In this document: positions 18,531 through 28,558 of the stretch, in pieces
Layout: each line of letters begins with the position of its first letter
How positions within the stretch are numbered: position 1 is the first letter of the stretch
NCBI GenBank assembly: GCA_016936115.1
Contig: JAFGPQ010000058.1
Location: forward strand, 1-41,804
Origin: Spirochaetales bacterium
Lineage (GTDB): Bacteria; Spirochaetota; Spirochaetia; DSM-2461
Reading direction: 5' to 3'
DNA length: 41,804 nt
Position numbers and translations under genes: made by a program
The notes under the pieces: model-generated
What the model saw: only the letters and a program-made list of their open reading frames with translations
What the model was told of the DNA's origin: nothing
Databases searched by the model: none

Positions 18531-19154
18531 ATGGTCGGATTGATTGGTAAAAAGATCGGAATGACTCAGGTGTTTGGCGAAGATGGCCAGTTAACTCCTG
18601 TAACAGTCATAGAAATAGAGCCTAACGTGGTAGTGGCCAGTAAGACGGAAGAAACGGACGGCTATGCAGCTGTTGTACTGGGTTCCGTGGAAAAGAAAGC
18701 AAGTCGGGTAACCAAACCCTATGCTGGTCAGTTTAAGGGCGATATGGCCCCTAGAAGGCATCTCGTAGAAATACGGGATTTTGACAAGGAATGTAATGTC
18801 GGAGACTCCTTTGGTGTGGAAGTTTTCGGCGACATGAGATATGTGGATGTCATCGGAACCACCAAGGGTAAGGGTACTCAGGGTGTTATGAAGCGTCACA
18901 ACTTCAAAGGTGGTCGCAAGACTCACGGTTCCAAGTTTCACAGGGAAAACGGTTCTACCGGTATGGCCGCTTATCCGTCCCGCGTTCTCAAGGGAACGAA
19001 GATGGCCGGAAGAATGGGTGGTGAAAGAAAGACCGTTCAGAATCTCGCCGTTGTAAAAGTGGACCAGGAAAGAGGCGTTCTGCTTATCAGAGGCGCCGTT
19101 CCCGGAACGAAGGACAGCATGGTTCTTGTCCGCATGGCAAAGAAGAAGAGGTAG
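18531..19154 (+). CDS. rplC: 50S ribosomal protein L3
   Basis: A 207-residue L3, an early-assembly large-subunit protein whose loop reaches the peptidyl transferase centre. It begins MVGLIGKKIGMTQVF, and the loop region GSKFHRENGSTGMAAYPSRV to KMAGRMGGERKTVQN is recognisable. Length is typical. It is followed three bases later by rplD. Confidence 0.98.
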   Translation: MVGLIGKKIGMTQVFGEDGQLTPVTVIEIEPNVVVASKTEETDGYAAVVLGSVEKKASRVTKPYAGQFKGDMAPRRHLVEIRDFDKECNVGDSFGVEVFGDMRYVDVIGTTKGKGTQGVMKRHNFKGGRKTHGSKFHRENGSTGMAAYPSRVLKGTKMAGRMGGERKTVQNLAVVKVDQERGVLLIRGAVPGTKDSMVLVRMAKKKR

Positions 19155-19157
19155 GCT

Positions 19158-19784
19158 ATGGAAAAGAAAGTTTACTCCGTAGACGGAAAAGAAGTTAAGA
19201 GCATTGAGCTTAGCGATTCCGTATTTGCCAGAGAAGTTAGCGAAGGATCCATTTATAACGCGATCAGAAACGAACTGGCGAACAGAAGAGTGGGAACTGC
19301 CTGTACGAAAGGCAGAAGCGAAGTTAAGGGAAGCGGGGCTAAGCCCTGGAGACAGAAAGGAACTGGCCGCGCCAGATCCGGTCACAAGAGATCTCCCGTT
19401 TGGGTTGGCGGCGGTATCGTTTTCGGTCCCAAGCCCCGTGACTACAGCTACCAGCTTCCCAAAAAGATAAAGAGACTGGCAATTAAGTCTATTCTGAGTC
19501 TGAAGGCTGCGAACGATGAAAAGTTCAAGGTTGTCGAAGACTTTACCGTTGAATCGGGAAAGACTAAGGATCTGGTTAAGGTTCTGAAAAACCTGGTCTC
19601 CGATGAGAGAACTGTGCTTATCCTCAAGGATGATGACAGTATGATTAAAAGAGCCGGCGCCAATATCGCCAATGTTAACATTCTGTCTTACAACAGACTG
19701 AATGCCCATGACCTTTTCTACGGCAAGAATGTACTTGTTCTGGAGGGGGCGGCTCTCAAACTGAATGAGTTTTACACTAATTGA
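19158..19784 (+). CDS. rplD: 50S ribosomal protein L4
   Basis: A 208-residue L4, which lines the exit tunnel and in E. coli also represses the S10 operon. The tunnel loop is seen as KGSGAKPWRQKGTGRARSG (about residues 56-74), followed by KKIKRLAIKSILS. The ATG lies inside GGCTATGG just after rplC. No S10-type L4 leader of classical length is present before rpsJ, because the gap there is only 57 bases. Confidence 0.98.
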   Translation: MEKKVYSVDGKEVKSIELSDSVFAREVSEGSIYNAIRNELANRRVGTACTKGRSEVKGSGAKPWRQKGTGRARSGHKRSPVWVGGGIVFGPKPRDYSYQLPKKIKRLAIKSILSLKAANDEKFKVVEDFTVESGKTKDLVKVLKNLVSDERTVLILKDDDSMIKRAGANIANVNILSYNRLNAHDLFYGKNVLVLEGAALKLNEFYTN

Positions 19785-19792
19785 GGTTGAGT

Positions 19793-20107
19793 ATGGAAGC
19801 TAGCCAGATAATAATTGCACCCGTATTGACGGAAAAGACAAACATCCTGAAAGAGGGCGACAAGAAAAAGTACGTATTCAAAGTTGCAAAGAAGGCCAAT
19901 AAGGTAGAGATCATGAAAGCGATTTCTCAGCTCTACTCTGTTAAGCCCCTTTCCTGCAATATCGTAAATGTACGTGGTAAGAAAAGAGCTAATATGCCCG
20001 TTTCCGCCACGACATATAAAAGAGGTTACGGTCTGACCGCTTCTTGGAAGAAGGCCGTAGTAACCATGGCTCCCGGGGATAAAATTGATATCCTGGAAGG
20101 CGTGTAA
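19793..20107 (+). CDS. rplW: 50S ribosomal protein L23
   Basis: A 104-residue L23 at the tunnel exit, a docking site for SRP and trigger factor. It has the typical IIIAPVLTEKTNILKE start, VFKVAKKANKVEIMKAI and the loop VNVRGKKRANM. The ATG at 19793 follows GAGGTTGAG just after the rplD stop; a TTG at 19781 is in frame but overlaps rplD and lacks a site. Confidence 0.97.
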   Translation: MEASQIIIAPVLTEKTNILKEGDKKKYVFKVAKKANKVEIMKAISQLYSVKPLSCNIVNVRGKKRANMPVSATTYKRGYGLTASWKKAVVTMAPGDKIDILEGV

Positions 20108-20128
20108 GGTTAAAGGGAGATTGATAAA

Positions 20129-20953
20129 ATGGGTATGAAGACATACAATCCCAGAACCCCGTCCCAGAGATACAGACAGGGCCTGGATTTTTCTGAAATA
20201 ACCAAGACTTCCCCGGAAAAGAGTCTCTCCCGGGGGGCTACGAAAAATGCCGGTCGCGGTGCAGGCGGAAGAATCAGTGTTCGTCGGCGCGGTGGTGGAC
20301 ATAAGAGAAAGTTTCGGGAAATTGACTACAAGCGCGATAAATACGGTGTGCCCGGCAAGATTGCTGCTGTTGAGTACGATCCCAACAGAAGCGCTAACAT
20401 CGCACTCGTTAACTATGTAGACGGCGAGAAGAGATACATAATTTGCCCCAAGGGCATTAAAGTTGGTGATCAGATCGTAAGCGGTAAGGATGCCCCCATT
20501 GAAGTGGGGAACTCCCTTCCCCTGGAAAATATTCCTGTCGGTCGTCTTGTTCATGCAATTGAGCTTCAGATCGGAAAAGGTGCACAGCTTGTCCGTGCGG
20601 CAGGCGGAAGCGCACTTATTGCTGCTAAAGAGGGCAACTACGTTACCCTTAAGCTTTCTTCCGGTGAAATGAGAATGGTTCATAAAAGATGTATCGCTAC
20701 CATCGGCGAGGTTGGTAACGAAGATCACATGAACGTTAAGATCGGTAAGGCCGGACGGTCCCGCTGGATGGGTAAGAGACCCAAGGTTCGTGGTGTTGTT
20801 ATGAACCCCGTAGATCACCCCCATGGTGGTGGTGAAGGTAAGACCTCCGGAGGACGTCATCCCGTTTCTCCCTGGGGTAAGCCGACCAGAGGTTACAAGA
20901 CCAGAAAGAAGCATAAGAATTCTGACAAGTTCATCGTCAAGAGAAGAAAGTAA
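20129..20953 (+). CDS. rplB: 50S ribosomal protein L2
   Basis: A 274-residue L2, needed for subunit joining and the peptidyl transferase centre. Conserved segments include [22 protein letters not shown], the RAAGGSA region and the C-terminal [17 protein letters not shown] with the essential His. An AAGGGAGA site favours the ATG at 20129; an ATG two codons later is less well spaced. rpsS follows after 12 bases. Confidence 0.98.
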   Translation: MGMKTYNPRTPSQRYRQGLDFSEITKTSPEKSLSRGATKNAGRGAGGRISVRRRGGGHKRKFREIDYKRDKYGVPGKIAAVEYDPNRSANIALVNYVDGEKRYIICPKGIKVGDQIVSGKDAPIEVGNSLPLENIPVGRLVHAIELQIGKGAQLVRAAGGSALIAAKEGNYVTLKLSSGEMRMVHKRCIATIGEVGNEDHMNVKIGKAGRSRWMGKRPKVRGVVMNPVDHPHGGGEGKTSGGRHPVSPWGKPTRGYKTRKKHKNSDKFIVKRRK

Positions 20954-20965
20954 TAGGAGTTTGCC

Positions 20966-21244
20966 ATGTCCAGATCAGTAAAGAAGGGCCCCTTTGTGGC
21001 AAAGAGTTTATATAAGAAAGTTCTCGATCAGGGTGAAAATGCGAAGAAGGGGATGATTAAGACTTACTCCCGCTCTTCCACCATTATCCCTGAGATGGTT
21101 GGTATGACTATTTCCGTATACAACGGAAAAACCTGGGTTCCCGTGTACGTAACGGAAAACCTGGTCGGTCACAAACTGGGAGAATTTTCCCCTACCAGAA
21201 CTTATCGCGGTCACGCCGGTTCTGATAAGAAAGCCAGGAGATAG
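20966..21244 (+). CDS. rpsS: 30S ribosomal protein S19
   Basis: A 92-residue S19 of the small-subunit head, near the A-site finger. It begins [15 protein letters not shown], with [16 protein letters not shown] and the C-terminal [15 protein letters not shown], all family hallmarks. A TAGGAG ribosome binding site precedes it. rplV follows after nine bases. Confidence 0.98.
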   Translation: MSRSVKKGPFVAKSLYKKVLDQGENAKKGMIKTYSRSSTIIPEMVGMTISVYNGKTWVPVYVTENLVGHKLGEFSPTRTYRGHAGSDKKARR

Positions 21245-21253
21245 GGTAGGTAT

Positions 21254-21616
21254 ATGGAAGCAAAGAAAGGTTATAGTGCAAAGGTAAAGAATTTACCCAT
21301 GTCTCCTTTTAAGATCAGACCTATTGCGGATAACATCCGCAGAAAACCCTACGTGGAAGCAGTAGCCATTTTGGATGCTCTTCCAAACAAGGGTGCCAGG
21401 TTTCTTAAGAAGGTTGTGGAATCTGCTGCCGCTAACGCACTTTATCAGAATGACATGCTTGATGAAGAGATGCTCTTCATCAGCGAGTTGATGGTAGATG
21501 GCGGTCCGGTCGCCAAGAGAATGTGGCCCCGTTCCAGAGGACGGGCAGACCGTCTCTTAAAAAGAACCAGCCATATTTCCGTCGTGCTCGACGAAATTGG
21601 AAAGGCAGGAGAGTAG
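21254..21616 (+). CDS. rplV: 50S ribosomal protein L22
   Basis: A 120-residue L22 whose beta-hairpin lines the exit tunnel and whose changes can give macrolide resistance. The family pattern includes LPMSPFKIRPIADNIR, the hairpin GGPVAKRMWPRSRGRADRL and the C-terminal TSHISVVLDE. It lies between rpsS and rpsC, three bases before the latter. Confidence 0.98.
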   Translation: MEAKKGYSAKVKNLPMSPFKIRPIADNIRRKPYVEAVAILDALPNKGARFLKKVVESAAANALYQNDMLDEEMLFISELMVDGGPVAKRMWPRSRGRADRLLKRTSHISVVLDEIGKAGE

Positions 21617-21619
21617 TTA

Positions 21620-22321
21620 ATGGGACAGAAAGTTAATCCGTACGGTTTCAGATTAGGTGTAAACAAGACCTGGAAATCCAGATGGTACGTGGATCCCCGG
21701 GATTATGCAAAGACCCTTCATGAGGATCTTATGCTCCGGAAGCAGTTCCTTGACTATCCTGAAACAAAAGGTGCCGATATCGGTGATGTAGAGATCATCC
21801 GTCAGCCCCAGATGGTAACCCTGATTGTTCATACGGCCAGACCGGGCGTTATCATCGGTTCCAAGGGTGCGACAATTGAAAAGATCAGCGGAAGACTGCA
21901 GAAGCTGACCGATAAGAAAGTTCAGATTAAGATTAGAGAGATCAAGAAGCCTGAAGCCGATGCTCAGGTTATCGCTCTGAATATTGCCAAACAGCTGAAG
22001 GGAAGAGCCGCTTTCAGGCGCGTCCTTAAGATGGCTGTCCAGAATGCCATGAAGACCGGTGTTCAGGGAATCAAGATAAAGATTTCCGGAAGACTCGGCG
22101 GTGCCGAAATGGCCCGTAACATGGAGATGAAAGAGGGACGTATCCCCCTTCATACTCTTAGGGCTGACATTGATTATGGTTTTGCTGAATCCCATACCAC
22201 GTTCGGTGTTATCGGTGTAAAGGTCTGGATTTTTCAGGGAGAGGTTTACGGTCAGGAAAAGAATGACGACGCTGGCCTCTTGGCAAAGAAACAGAGAGAG
22301 AAATCTCAGGCAAGGAGTTAG
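21620..22321 (+). CDS. rpsC: 30S ribosomal protein S3
   Basis: A 233-residue S3 at the mRNA entry tunnel, with helicase function together with S4 and S5. It starts GQKVNPYGFRLGVNKTWKS. The KH domain carries the RPGVIIGSKGATIEKI loop (about residues 74-89), and the C-terminal domain has ISGRLGGAEMAR and LRADIDYG. A short basic tail follows. Length is normal. Confidence 0.98.
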   Translation: MGQKVNPYGFRLGVNKTWKSRWYVDPRDYAKTLHEDLMLRKQFLDYPETKGADIGDVEIIRQPQMVTLIVHTARPGVIIGSKGATIEKISGRLQKLTDKKVQIKIREIKKPEADAQVIALNIAKQLKGRAAFRRVLKMAVQNAMKTGVQGIKIKISGRLGGAEMARNMEMKEGRIPLHTLRADIDYGFAESHTTFGVIGVKVWIFQGEVYGQEKNDDAGLLAKKQREKSQARS

Positions 22322-22324
22322 GCT

Positions 22325-22741
22325 ATGCTGAGTCCCAAAAAGACTAAATTCAGAAAGCGTATGAGAGGGGTTATGAAGGGTAACGCCACCCGGGGCAATT
22401 CCATTGCTTTTGGTGAGTTTGCTCTGGTAGCGATGGATAGAGAGTGGATTACCGCTCGTCAGATAGAAGCTGCCCGTATTGCCATGACCCGTCATTGCAA
22501 GAGGGCCGGTAAGGTCTGGATTCGGATTTTCCCCGATGTGCCTTATACCAAGAAGCCCGCTGAAACCAGAATGGGTAAGGGTAAGGGTGCTCCTGAAAAG
22601 TGGGTTGCCGTTGTAAAACCGGGAACTGTAATGTTCGAACTGGCCGGTGTTGATCCCGCGATTGCACGCAGGGCCATGGAACTGGCAGGAAGCAAGCTTC
22701 CTATCAAGACCAAGTTTGTTACGAAGCATAGCGAGGCGTAG
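22325..22741 (+). CDS. rplP: 50S ribosomal protein L16
   Basis: A 138-residue L16, which helps tRNA accommodation near the peptidyl transferase centre. It begins [15 protein letters not shown]. The basic core includes [19 protein letters not shown] and [22 protein letters not shown], where the Arg that is hydroxylated in E. coli would lie. It is three bases after rpsC and three before rpmC. Confidence 0.98.
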   Translation: MLSPKKTKFRKRMRGVMKGNATRGNSIAFGEFALVAMDREWITARQIEAARIAMTRHCKRAGKVWIRIFPDVPYTKKPAETRMGKGKGAPEKWVAVVKPGTVMFELAGVDPAIARRAMELAGSKLPIKTKFVTKHSEA

Positions 22742-22744
22742 GAC

Positions 22745-22945
22745 ATGAAAGAAACTTTTAATGACCTTACCCTGGATGAATTGATCAGTAAGAAAGCGGA
22801 ACTGACGAAAAGAATGCACGATATCCGTTTTGAGATGGTTCTGGGACATCTGGAAAATCCGATGGAGAAAAGAATCGTCCGCAAGAATATCGCCCGTTTG
22901 AATACTCTGATTAATGAAGTTAACTCGGGTAAGAGAAAGGCATAA
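22745..22945 (+). CDS. rpmC: 50S ribosomal protein L29
   Basis: A 66-residue L29, a two-helix protein beside L23 at the tunnel exit. Its first helix includes [21 protein letters not shown] and its second has the signature [16 protein letters not shown]. It lies tightly between rplP and rpsQ. Confidence 0.96.
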   Translation: MKETFNDLTLDELISKKAELTKRMHDIRFEMVLGHLENPMEKRIVRKNIARLNTLINEVNSGKRKA

Positions 22946-22962
22946 GGGTTGAGGTAGAATAT

Positions 22963-23223
22963 ATGAGTGATAAGAAAGCAAATAAGAAAAGTTTTACCGG
23001 CCTTGTCGTCAGCAATAAAATGGATAAGACCATCGTGGTTCAGATTTCCACTAAAAAACTTGATCCCCTGTACAAAAAGTACGTGACCAAGTCAGTGAAA
23101 TACAAGGCTCACGATGAGAAGAACGAGGCAAATGAGGGTGACACGGTCAACATTATTGAGTGTCGGCCCGTCAGTAAAGAGAAGACCTGGATGCTCCAGG
23201 AAATCGTCGAAAGAGCAAAATAG
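22963..23223 (+). CDS. rpsQ: 30S ribosomal protein S17
   Basis: An 86-residue S17, an early-assembly OB-fold protein of the small subunit. The pattern includes [36 protein letters not shown] and the C-terminal [18 protein letters not shown]. The ATG follows GAGGTAG. rplN follows after 15 bases. Confidence 0.97.
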   Translation: MSDKKANKKSFTGLVVSNKMDKTIVVQISTKKLDPLYKKYVTKSVKYKAHDEKNEANEGDTVNIIECRPVSKEKTWMLQEIVERAK

Positions 23224-23238
23224 GGACTGGAGGAAGAT

Positions 23239-23607
23239 ATGATTCAGGATAATACATACTTGAACGTTGCCGATAACTCCGGTGCTAAAAAAGTTCAGTG
23301 TATCAAGGTTCTCGGCGGAAGCCACAGAAGATTCGCCTATGTGGGCGATATCATCGTGGTCACCGTAAAAGACGCTCTTCCCAACGCCCCCATCAAAAAG
23401 GGTGATGTGAAGAAGGCCGTTATCGTTCGTACCCATAAGGAGTACAGACGTCCCGACGGTACCTATATTCGGTTCGACGATAATGCTTGCGTCATTATTG
23501 ATGCTAATCAGTCTCCCGTTGGTAAGCGTATCTTCGGGCCCGTCGCCAGAGAGCTTCGTGATTCGGGTTACATGAAAATTGTATCCCTGGCACCGGAAGT
23601 GCTTTAG
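23239..23607 (+). CDS. rplN: 50S ribosomal protein L14
   Basis: A 122-residue L14 at the subunit interface, where ribosome silencing factor RsfS binds in other bacteria. It starts [20 protein letters not shown], with [14 protein letters not shown] and the C-terminal [22 protein letters not shown]. Ribosome binding site GGAGGAAG. Nine bases separate it from rplX. Confidence 0.98.
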   Translation: MIQDNTYLNVADNSGAKKVQCIKVLGGSHRRFAYVGDIIVVTVKDALPNAPIKKGDVKKAVIVRTHKEYRRPDGTYIRFDDNACVIIDANQSPVGKRIFGPVARELRDSGYMKIVSLAPEVL

Positions 23608-23616
23608 GAGATTGCC

Positions 23617-23934
23617 ATGACTGATGTGAAGGTTAAACTGAAAAAAGGTGACAATGTACGTATCATTGCCGGAAAAGACAAGGGCAAGGAAGGACGTATA
23701 TTAAAGATCAACAGAAAAGAGGGAAGAGTCATCGTTGAGGGTCTGAACATGGTTAAGAAGACCATGAAAGCCCAGCGGGAAGGTGAGAAGGGCAGCATTG
23801 CCGAGATCGAAGCCCCCCTGCAGATTTCCAACGTAATGATTCTTTGCAAGAAATGCGGACCTACCCGTATCGGTTTTGATATGTCCAAGGACAGCAAAAT
23901 CCGGGTTTGTAAGAAGTGCGGGGAAAAACTGTAA
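23617..23934 (+). CDS. rplX: 50S ribosomal protein L24
   Basis: A 105-residue L24, an assembly initiator. A KOW motif is seen in [20 protein letters not shown] (about residues 8-27), followed by [19 protein letters not shown]. Near the C-terminus two Cys pairs ([11 protein letters not shown] and CKKCGEKL) form the zinc-ribbon version of the protein, which many but not all bacteria have. Its TAA shares a base with the rplE start (TAATG). Confidence 0.97.
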   Translation: MTDVKVKLKKGDNVRIIAGKDKGKEGRILKINRKEGRVIVEGLNMVKKTMKAQREGEKGSIAEIEAPLQISNVMILCKKCGPTRIGFDMSKDSKIRVCKKCGEKL

Positions 23935-24488
23935 TGGCTAAGAATTATATACCCAGGCTTAAGAAGCTTTATAAAGATCAACTCGCTGGCGAGATGAACA
24001 GCGAATTCAAATATAAGTCTACCATGCAGATTCCCAAACTGGAAAAAATCGTTGTCAGCATGGGCGTCGGCGAAGCTGTAGCTAACAAGAAACTTCTTGA
24101 TGCGGCAGTGGAAGAGCTGGGAATCATAACGGGTCAGAGACCCATTAAGACGAAAGCCAGGAAGTCCATCGCAACCTTTAAGATTCGCGAAGGCCAGGAA
24201 ATCGGAACCAAAGTGACTCTGAGAGGAGACATGATGTACGAATTCCTTGATCGTCTGGTTAACATTTCTCTTCCCCGTGTAAAGGACTTCAGAGGAGTTA
24301 ACCCCAAGGCTTTCGACGGTCGTGGAAATTACTCTCTGGGAATTGAGGAACAGATCATTTTTCCTGAGATTGACTACGACAAGATCGAAAGAATTTCCGG
24401 TCTTAATGTAGCCATTGTAACTTCGGCAAAAAGTGACGATGAGGCGCGCACACTTCTCAAGAAGTTCGGCATGCCTTTCAGCAAATAG
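23934..24488 (+). CDS. rplE: 50S ribosomal protein L5
   Basis: A 184-residue L5, which binds 5S rRNA and contacts P-site tRNA. Characteristic parts are [37 protein letters not shown] and [21 protein letters not shown]. The start is the ATG at 23934 overlapping the rplX stop by one base; upstream in-frame sequence belongs to rplX read in another frame. A GGGG tract inside rplX may serve as ribosome binding site. Confidence 0.98.
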   Translation: MAKNYIPRLKKLYKDQLAGEMNSEFKYKSTMQIPKLEKIVVSMGVGEAVANKKLLDAAVEELGIITGQRPIKTKARKSIATFKIREGQEIGTKVTLRGDMMYEFLDRLVNISLPRVKDFRGVNPKAFDGRGNYSLGIEEQIIFPEIDYDKIERISGLNVAIVTSAKSDDEARTLLKKFGMPFSK

Positions 24489-24499
24489 GGAGTTTGTAG

Positions 24500-24685
24500 A
24501 TGGCAAAGAAATCCATGATAATTAAGGCGCAGAGAAAGCCTAAATATAGCACCAGAGTAGTTAGACGCTGTAAATTATGCGGCAGACCTCGCGGATATAT
24601 GAGAAAGTTCGATATGTGCAGGATCTGTTTTAGAAAATTGGCTAATGACGGGATGATTCCCGGTGTAACTAAATCCAGCTGGTAG
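24500..24685 (+). CDS. rpsN: 30S ribosomal protein S14, zinc-binding type
   Basis: A 61-residue short S14 (type Z). CKLC (about residues 24-27) and CRIC (about 40-43) form the zinc site, and the C-terminus ends in the conserved [11 protein letters not shown]. The longer zinc-free S14 has about 100 residues. A GGGAG site precedes the ATG. It is placed between rplE and rpsH as in most spc operons. Confidence 0.97.
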   Translation: MAKKSMIIKAQRKPKYSTRVVRRCKLCGRPRGYMRKFDMCRICFRKLANDGMIPGVTKSSW

Positions 24686-24694
24686 GAGTGTGAA

Positions 24695-25099
24695 ATGAGT
24701 GTTTCCGATCCCGTAGCAGACATGCTTACAAAAATCAGGAATGCCAGTAGAGCCAAATTGGAAAAGGCAGATATCATGCCTTCCAAACTCAAGCTGGAAG
24801 TAATCAAGATCCTGAAGAACGAAGGGTACATCAAGAATTTTAAGAAGATTACAGATAAGGATTCGGGTAAGAGCTTTATCCGTGTCATCATGAAGTACGA
24901 TGAGGCGTCCAACCCCATTATTCATGGCATCAAATCTGTATCAACCCCCGGTCGGCGGGTTTATACCGGATACAAGAAAATCCCCCGGGTTTTTAACGGT
25001 TACGGTACGGTTATCGTATCGACTTCTATCGGCGTAACAACCGGTAAGAAGGCTGTTCAGAACAAAGTCGGCGGCGAAATTCTCTGTACTGTTTGGTAA
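24695..25099 (+). CDS. rpsH: 30S ribosomal protein S8
   Basis: A 134-residue S8, a primary 16S rRNA binder and in E. coli the repressor of the spc operon. It begins [17 protein letters not shown] and its C-terminal domain contains [14 protein letters not shown] and [12 protein letters not shown]. Length is slightly above the usual 130-132. Confidence 0.97.
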   Translation: MSVSDPVADMLTKIRNASRAKLEKADIMPSKLKLEVIKILKNEGYIKNFKKITDKDSGKSFIRVIMKYDEASNPIIHGIKSVSTPGRRVYTGYKKIPRVFNGYGTVIVSTSIGVTTGKKAVQNKVGGEILCTVW

Positions 25100-25112
25100 G
25101 GGGGAGAATGGA

Positions 25113-25652
25113 ATGTCACGTATAGGCAATAAACCGGTAGGTATCCCCTCCGGTGTAAGTATTTCGGTTAAGGATAATATTCTGACTGTTAAGGGTGCCA
25201 AGGGCGAGCTGCAGCAGCAGTTTCATTCTGAAGTATCCTTTGATATCCAGGAGAAAGAAGTTGTAGTTTCCCGTGTGGATGATTCCAAAAAGGCAAAATC
25301 CATGCACGGGCTGTACAGGAAGCTTCTTGATAACATGGTTACCGGTGTATCTGCCGGTTTTCAGAAGTCCCTCGTCATCAACGGCGTCGGTTACAGAGCA
25401 GAGATGGTAGGTAAAAACCTCCTTCTCAGCCTTGGTTATTCTACTCAAATAGAGTATGTTATACCGGAAGGTGCCGCTGTGGCTATCGAGGGAAACAATA
25501 AAGTGGTTGTTTCCAGTATCGATAAGGCTATTGTGGGACAGGTTGCTTCTGAAATCCGGAGTCTCAGACCCCCCGAACCTTACAAGGGCAAGGGAATCAA
25601 GTATGAAGACGAGAACATCAGACGGAAAGTCGGTAAATCCGGTAAGAAGTAG
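25113..25652 (+). CDS. rplF: 50S ribosomal protein L6
   Basis: A 179-residue L6 near the sarcin-ricin loop, made of two related domains. It starts [16 protein letters not shown]; the second domain has [22 protein letters not shown] and the signature [23 protein letters not shown] precedes the ATG at 25113. Confidence 0.98.
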   Translation: MSRIGNKPVGIPSGVSISVKDNILTVKGAKGELQQQFHSEVSFDIQEKEVVVSRVDDSKKAKSMHGLYRKLLDNMVTGVSAGFQKSLVINGVGYRAEMVGKNLLLSLGYSTQIEYVIPEGAAVAIEGNNKVVVSSIDKAIVGQVASEIRSLRPPEPYKGKGIKYEDENIRRKVGKSGKK

Positions 25653-25663
25653 GTAGTTGTATT

Positions 25664-26023
25664 ATGGATAAGATTAAAGAAAAAAACATAAAGCGGCTTC
25701 AGAGAAAGAGACATGTTCGGAAAAGGATCTCCGGTACTGCCGAGAGACCCCGGATGAGTGTTTTCAAGAGCAACAAGAATCTCAGCGTACAGATCATCGA
25801 TGATGTTGCCGGCAGAACCCTCGTTTCCGTTTCTTCCCTCGAAAAAGATATTACCGACGTAAAGCCGAATATCGCCGGCGGTGAAAAGATCGGTCAGATT
25901 ATCGGTGAGCGGTTAAAGGAAGCTAAGATCAATACGGTTGTTTTCGACCGTAACGGTTACCTTTACCACGGTGTCGTAAAGGCCATCGCCGATGGTGCCA
26001 GAAAAGCCGGAATTGAGTTTTAA
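25664..26023 (+). CDS. rplR: 50S ribosomal protein L18
   Basis: A 119-residue L18, which binds 5S rRNA with L5 and L25. A basic N-terminus ([20 protein letters not shown]) precedes [19 protein letters not shown] and the C-terminal [28 protein letters not shown] precedes the ATG. rpsE follows after 11 bases. Confidence 0.97.
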   Translation: MDKIKEKNIKRLQRKRHVRKRISGTAERPRMSVFKSNKNLSVQIIDDVAGRTLVSVSSLEKDITDVKPNIAGGEKIGQIIGERLKEAKINTVVFDRNGYLYHGVVKAIADGARKAGIEF

Positions 26024-26034
26024 GAGGACAGGAA

Positions 26035-26538
26035 ATGGCATATAAAGAAAGAAACGAAGAAAAAGAGTTTGTAGAAAAGCTGATCCGCCTAAATAGAGTT
26101 TCCAAAGCTATTAAGGGTGGTCGGAAAATGTCATTCTCCGCACTTATGGTCGTTGGCGACGGTAAGGGTCGTGTCGGTTACGGTTTCGGAAAGGCTAATG
26201 ATGTTACCGAGGCAATTCGCAAGAGTGTGGAAAAGGCTAAGAGCAACATGATTACCGTTCCCTTGAAGAACACCACTATTCCCCATGAAATCCTGGGTAA
26301 CTATAAGAGTGCTTCCGTTCTTCTCAAGCCTGCCGCACCCGGTACCGGTATTATCGCCGGTGGTCCCGTGCGTGCCGTTATGGAAGCCGTAGGCATCCAT
26401 GACGTTCTTTCCAAATCCCTGGGGTCCAAGAATTCAATGAACATCGTAAAGGGTGTTTTTAATGGACTGGACAACCTTTTTAGCGCTAAGAAGGTCGCCG
26501 AGGGTAGAGGTAAGAATCTCGAGGAATTCTGGGGTTAA
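26035..26538 (+). CDS. rpsE: 30S ribosomal protein S5
   Basis: A 167-residue S5 at the mRNA entry and decoding region. The N-terminal dsRBD-like domain contains [29 protein letters not shown], the region where spectinomycin resistance changes fall. The second domain has [20 protein letters not shown] and [17 protein letters not shown]. Length is typical. Confidence 0.97.
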   Translation: MAYKERNEEKEFVEKLIRLNRVSKAIKGGRKMSFSALMVVGDGKGRVGYGFGKANDVTEAIRKSVEKAKSNMITVPLKNTTIPHEILGNYKSASVLLKPAAPGTGIIAGGPVRAVMEAVGIHDVLSKSLGSKNSMNIVKGVFNGLDNLFSAKKVAEGRGKNLEEFWG

Positions 26539-26540
26539 TT

Positions 26541-26738
26541 ATGGCAAAGAAGAAGATTGAAAGGATTCGCGTAAAGCTGGTTCGGAGTGTAATCGGCCAT
26601 AAACCTAACCAGAGAGCGACCGCTAAGGCTCTGGGGCTGGGTAAGACCAACTCTGTTGTAGAGAAAGATGCTACTCCCGAAATACTGGGTATGGTCAATA
26701 CCATTTCCCATCTTGTTGAGGTTGAGGAGATCAAGTAA
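26541..26738 (+). CDS. rpmD: 50S ribosomal protein L30
   Basis: A 65-residue L30, a small large-subunit protein missing from some bacteria. It has the family pattern [19 protein letters not shown], then [16 protein letters not shown] and a C-terminal helix. It begins two bases after rpsE, and its last base is the first of the rplO ATG. Confidence 0.95.
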   Translation: MAKKKIERIRVKLVRSVIGHKPNQRATAKALGLGKTNSVVEKDATPEILGMVNTISHLVEVEEIK

Positions 26739-27187
26739 TGAGTGATAACAATCTGAAAGCTCCCGCAGGAGCCAATAGAAATAAGAAAAAGGTTGGACGC
26801 GGTCACTCTTCCGGTTCGGGTAAAACCTCCGGTAAGGGTCACAAGGGTCAGAAAGCCCGTTCCGGAGGTGGCGTATCTCTGGGCTTCGAGGGTGGACAGA
26901 TGCCTTTGTTCAGACGTGTTGCCGCCAGGGGATTTTCCAACTATCCCTTTAAGAGCGTCGCTGTTCCTGTAAATCTTAATTTATTGGATAAGTTCTTCGA
27001 AGACGGAGAAAAGGTCAACCTCGAGACTCTCGTAGCCAAGGGTTTGATCAAGAAAAGCGAAACTAATGTAAAGATTCTTGGTAATGGAGACATTAAAAAG
27101 AAGCTTGAAGTAGAATTAACTAATGTATCCGTTGCGGCGAAAGAGAAAATCGTCAAAGCCGGCGGATCTGTTGCAGAAAATAAATAA
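26738..27187 (+). CDS. rplO: 50S ribosomal protein L15
   Basis: A 149-residue L15, a late-assembly large-subunit protein. The N-terminal Gly/Lys-rich extension is clear (KKKVGRGHSSGSGKTSGKGHKGQKARSG split over residues 16-43), followed by FEGGQMPLFRRVAARGF. The ATG overlaps the rpmD stop by one base. secY follows after 17 bases. Confidence 0.97.
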   Translation: MSDNNLKAPAGANRNKKKVGRGHSSGSGKTSGKGHKGQKARSGGGVSLGFEGGQMPLFRRVAARGFSNYPFKSVAVPVNLNLLDKFFEDGEKVNLETLVAKGLIKKSETNVKILGNGDIKKKLEVELTNVSVAAKEKIVKAGGSVAENK

Positions 27188-27204
27188 TCGGGATAGGTTT
27201 TTGT

Positions 27205-28536
27205 ATGGCTGATAATGCTCTTGCTAGGATTTTTAGAGTTAAGGAACTGAGAAAACGGATACTGTTCACCCTGGGGATGCTCCTGGTGTTTAGAATCGGT
27301 GCGATTCTGCCCATTCCCGGTATTGATGTTCAGGCTCTTAATTCTTATTTTCTTTCTCAGACCGGACAGAGCGGTGGACTCGGGTTAACCGATTATCTAG
27401 ATTTCTTTGCCGGTGGTGCTTTTAAGAATTTTTCTGTATTTATGCTTGGTATCATGCCATATATTTCTATGTCTATTATCATGCAGCTTCTCCTCCTCGT
27501 CTTTCCTGCTTTGAAAAGAGTTTCAGAAGGAGATGGAGGAAGGAAAAAGATTCAGAAATATATTAGATACGGTACGGTTTTAGTCTGTCTGATTCAGTCT
27601 TTTACGGTAACCCAGTATGCCAGAACTATCCCTGACATTATCAATCCGGGCCTGCTGGGCTGGAAGTTTAATGCCATTGCTATTCTAACGGTAACTGTGG
27701 GAACCCTTTTCCTTATGTGGATCGGAGAGCAGATTAACGAGAAGGGTGTGGGAAATGGTATTTCCCTGCTTATCTTTACCGGTATTGTAGCCAGAATGCC
27801 CGGCGCTGTAACACAGTTGGCCAATGAGATCGGACTGGGAAACATCAACCCCGTATTTGTTATTTTTGCTTTTATGATGTTTGTCGGTGTGGTTATCATG
27901 GTTATCTATGAACAGCAGGGTCAGCGGAAGATTCCCGTACACTATGCCAAACGCATAGTGGGAAGAAAGGTTTACGGCGCTCAGAATGCCTACATCCCTT
28001 TGAAGATCAATCCCTCCGGCGTTATTCCGGTAATCTTTGCTTCTTCTATCCTGACGCTGCCTCTTACCGTGGCATCCATGCTTGGTCCCTCCCACTCCGG
28101 TTGGGCTAGTTTTGCAAGTTTTCTCCGACCTCGCGGTCCGGCGTATCTTATTATATATACTCTGCTGATTATTTTCTTTGCCTATTTCTATACCCAGGTT
28201 TCCCTGAACCCTATAGAGATTGCCAGACAGATCAGAGAGAATGGTGGTTCTATTCCCGGAATCCGTTCCGAGAATATGGAAGCGTATTTGACCAAAGTTC
28301 TGAACCGGATTGTATTACCCGGTTCGCTCTTCCTTGCACTCATCGCGCTTATTCCTTCGCTTGTGGTGTTGATTTTCAATTTTCCCACATCGATTTCCTA
28401 CCTGATGGGCGGTACGTCACTGCTGATCTTGGTGGGAGTGGATCTGGACACTATGTCTCAGATAGAAGGACATTTGAAAATGCATCATCATGATGGGCTG
28501 GTCAAGGGTGGAAAACTCAAATCCAGGAATCTGTGA
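27205..28536 (+). CDS. secY: preprotein translocase subunit SecY
   Basis: A 443-residue SecY, the channel subunit of SecYEG. About ten hydrophobic segments are visible, beginning near residue 18. The plug/TM2 region is GLGLTDYLDFFAGGAFKNFSVFMLGIMPYIS, shown here only in part (about residues 53-83), and cytoplasmic loop residues include IPVHYAKRIVGRKVYG (about 234-249). The last helix pair ends before a short basic tail. rpmJ follows directly; adk, map and infA, often placed here, are missing. Confidence 0.98.
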   Translation: MADNALARIFRVKELRKRILFTLGMLLVFRIGAILPIPGIDVQALNSYFLSQTGQSGGLGLTDYLDFFAGGAFKNFSVFMLGIMPYISMSIIMQLLLLVFPALKRVSEGDGGRKKIQKYIRYGTVLVCLIQSFTVTQYARTIPDIINPGLLGWKFNAIAILTVTVGTLFLMWIGEQINEKGVGNGISLLIFTGIVARMPGAVTQLANEIGLGNINPVFVIFAFMMFVGVVIMVIYEQQGQRKIPVHYAKRIVGRKVYGAQNAYIPLKINPSGVIPVIFASSILTLPLTVASMLGPSHSGWASFASFLRPRGPAYLIIYTLLIIFFAYFYTQVSLNPIEIARQIRENGGSIPGIRSENMEAYLTKVLNRIVLPGSLFLALIALIPSLVVLIFNFPTSISYLMGGTSLLILVGVDLDTMSQIEGHLKMHHHDGLVKGGKLKSRNL

Positions 28537-28558
28537 TAAGGAGTAAAAGAGGTATACT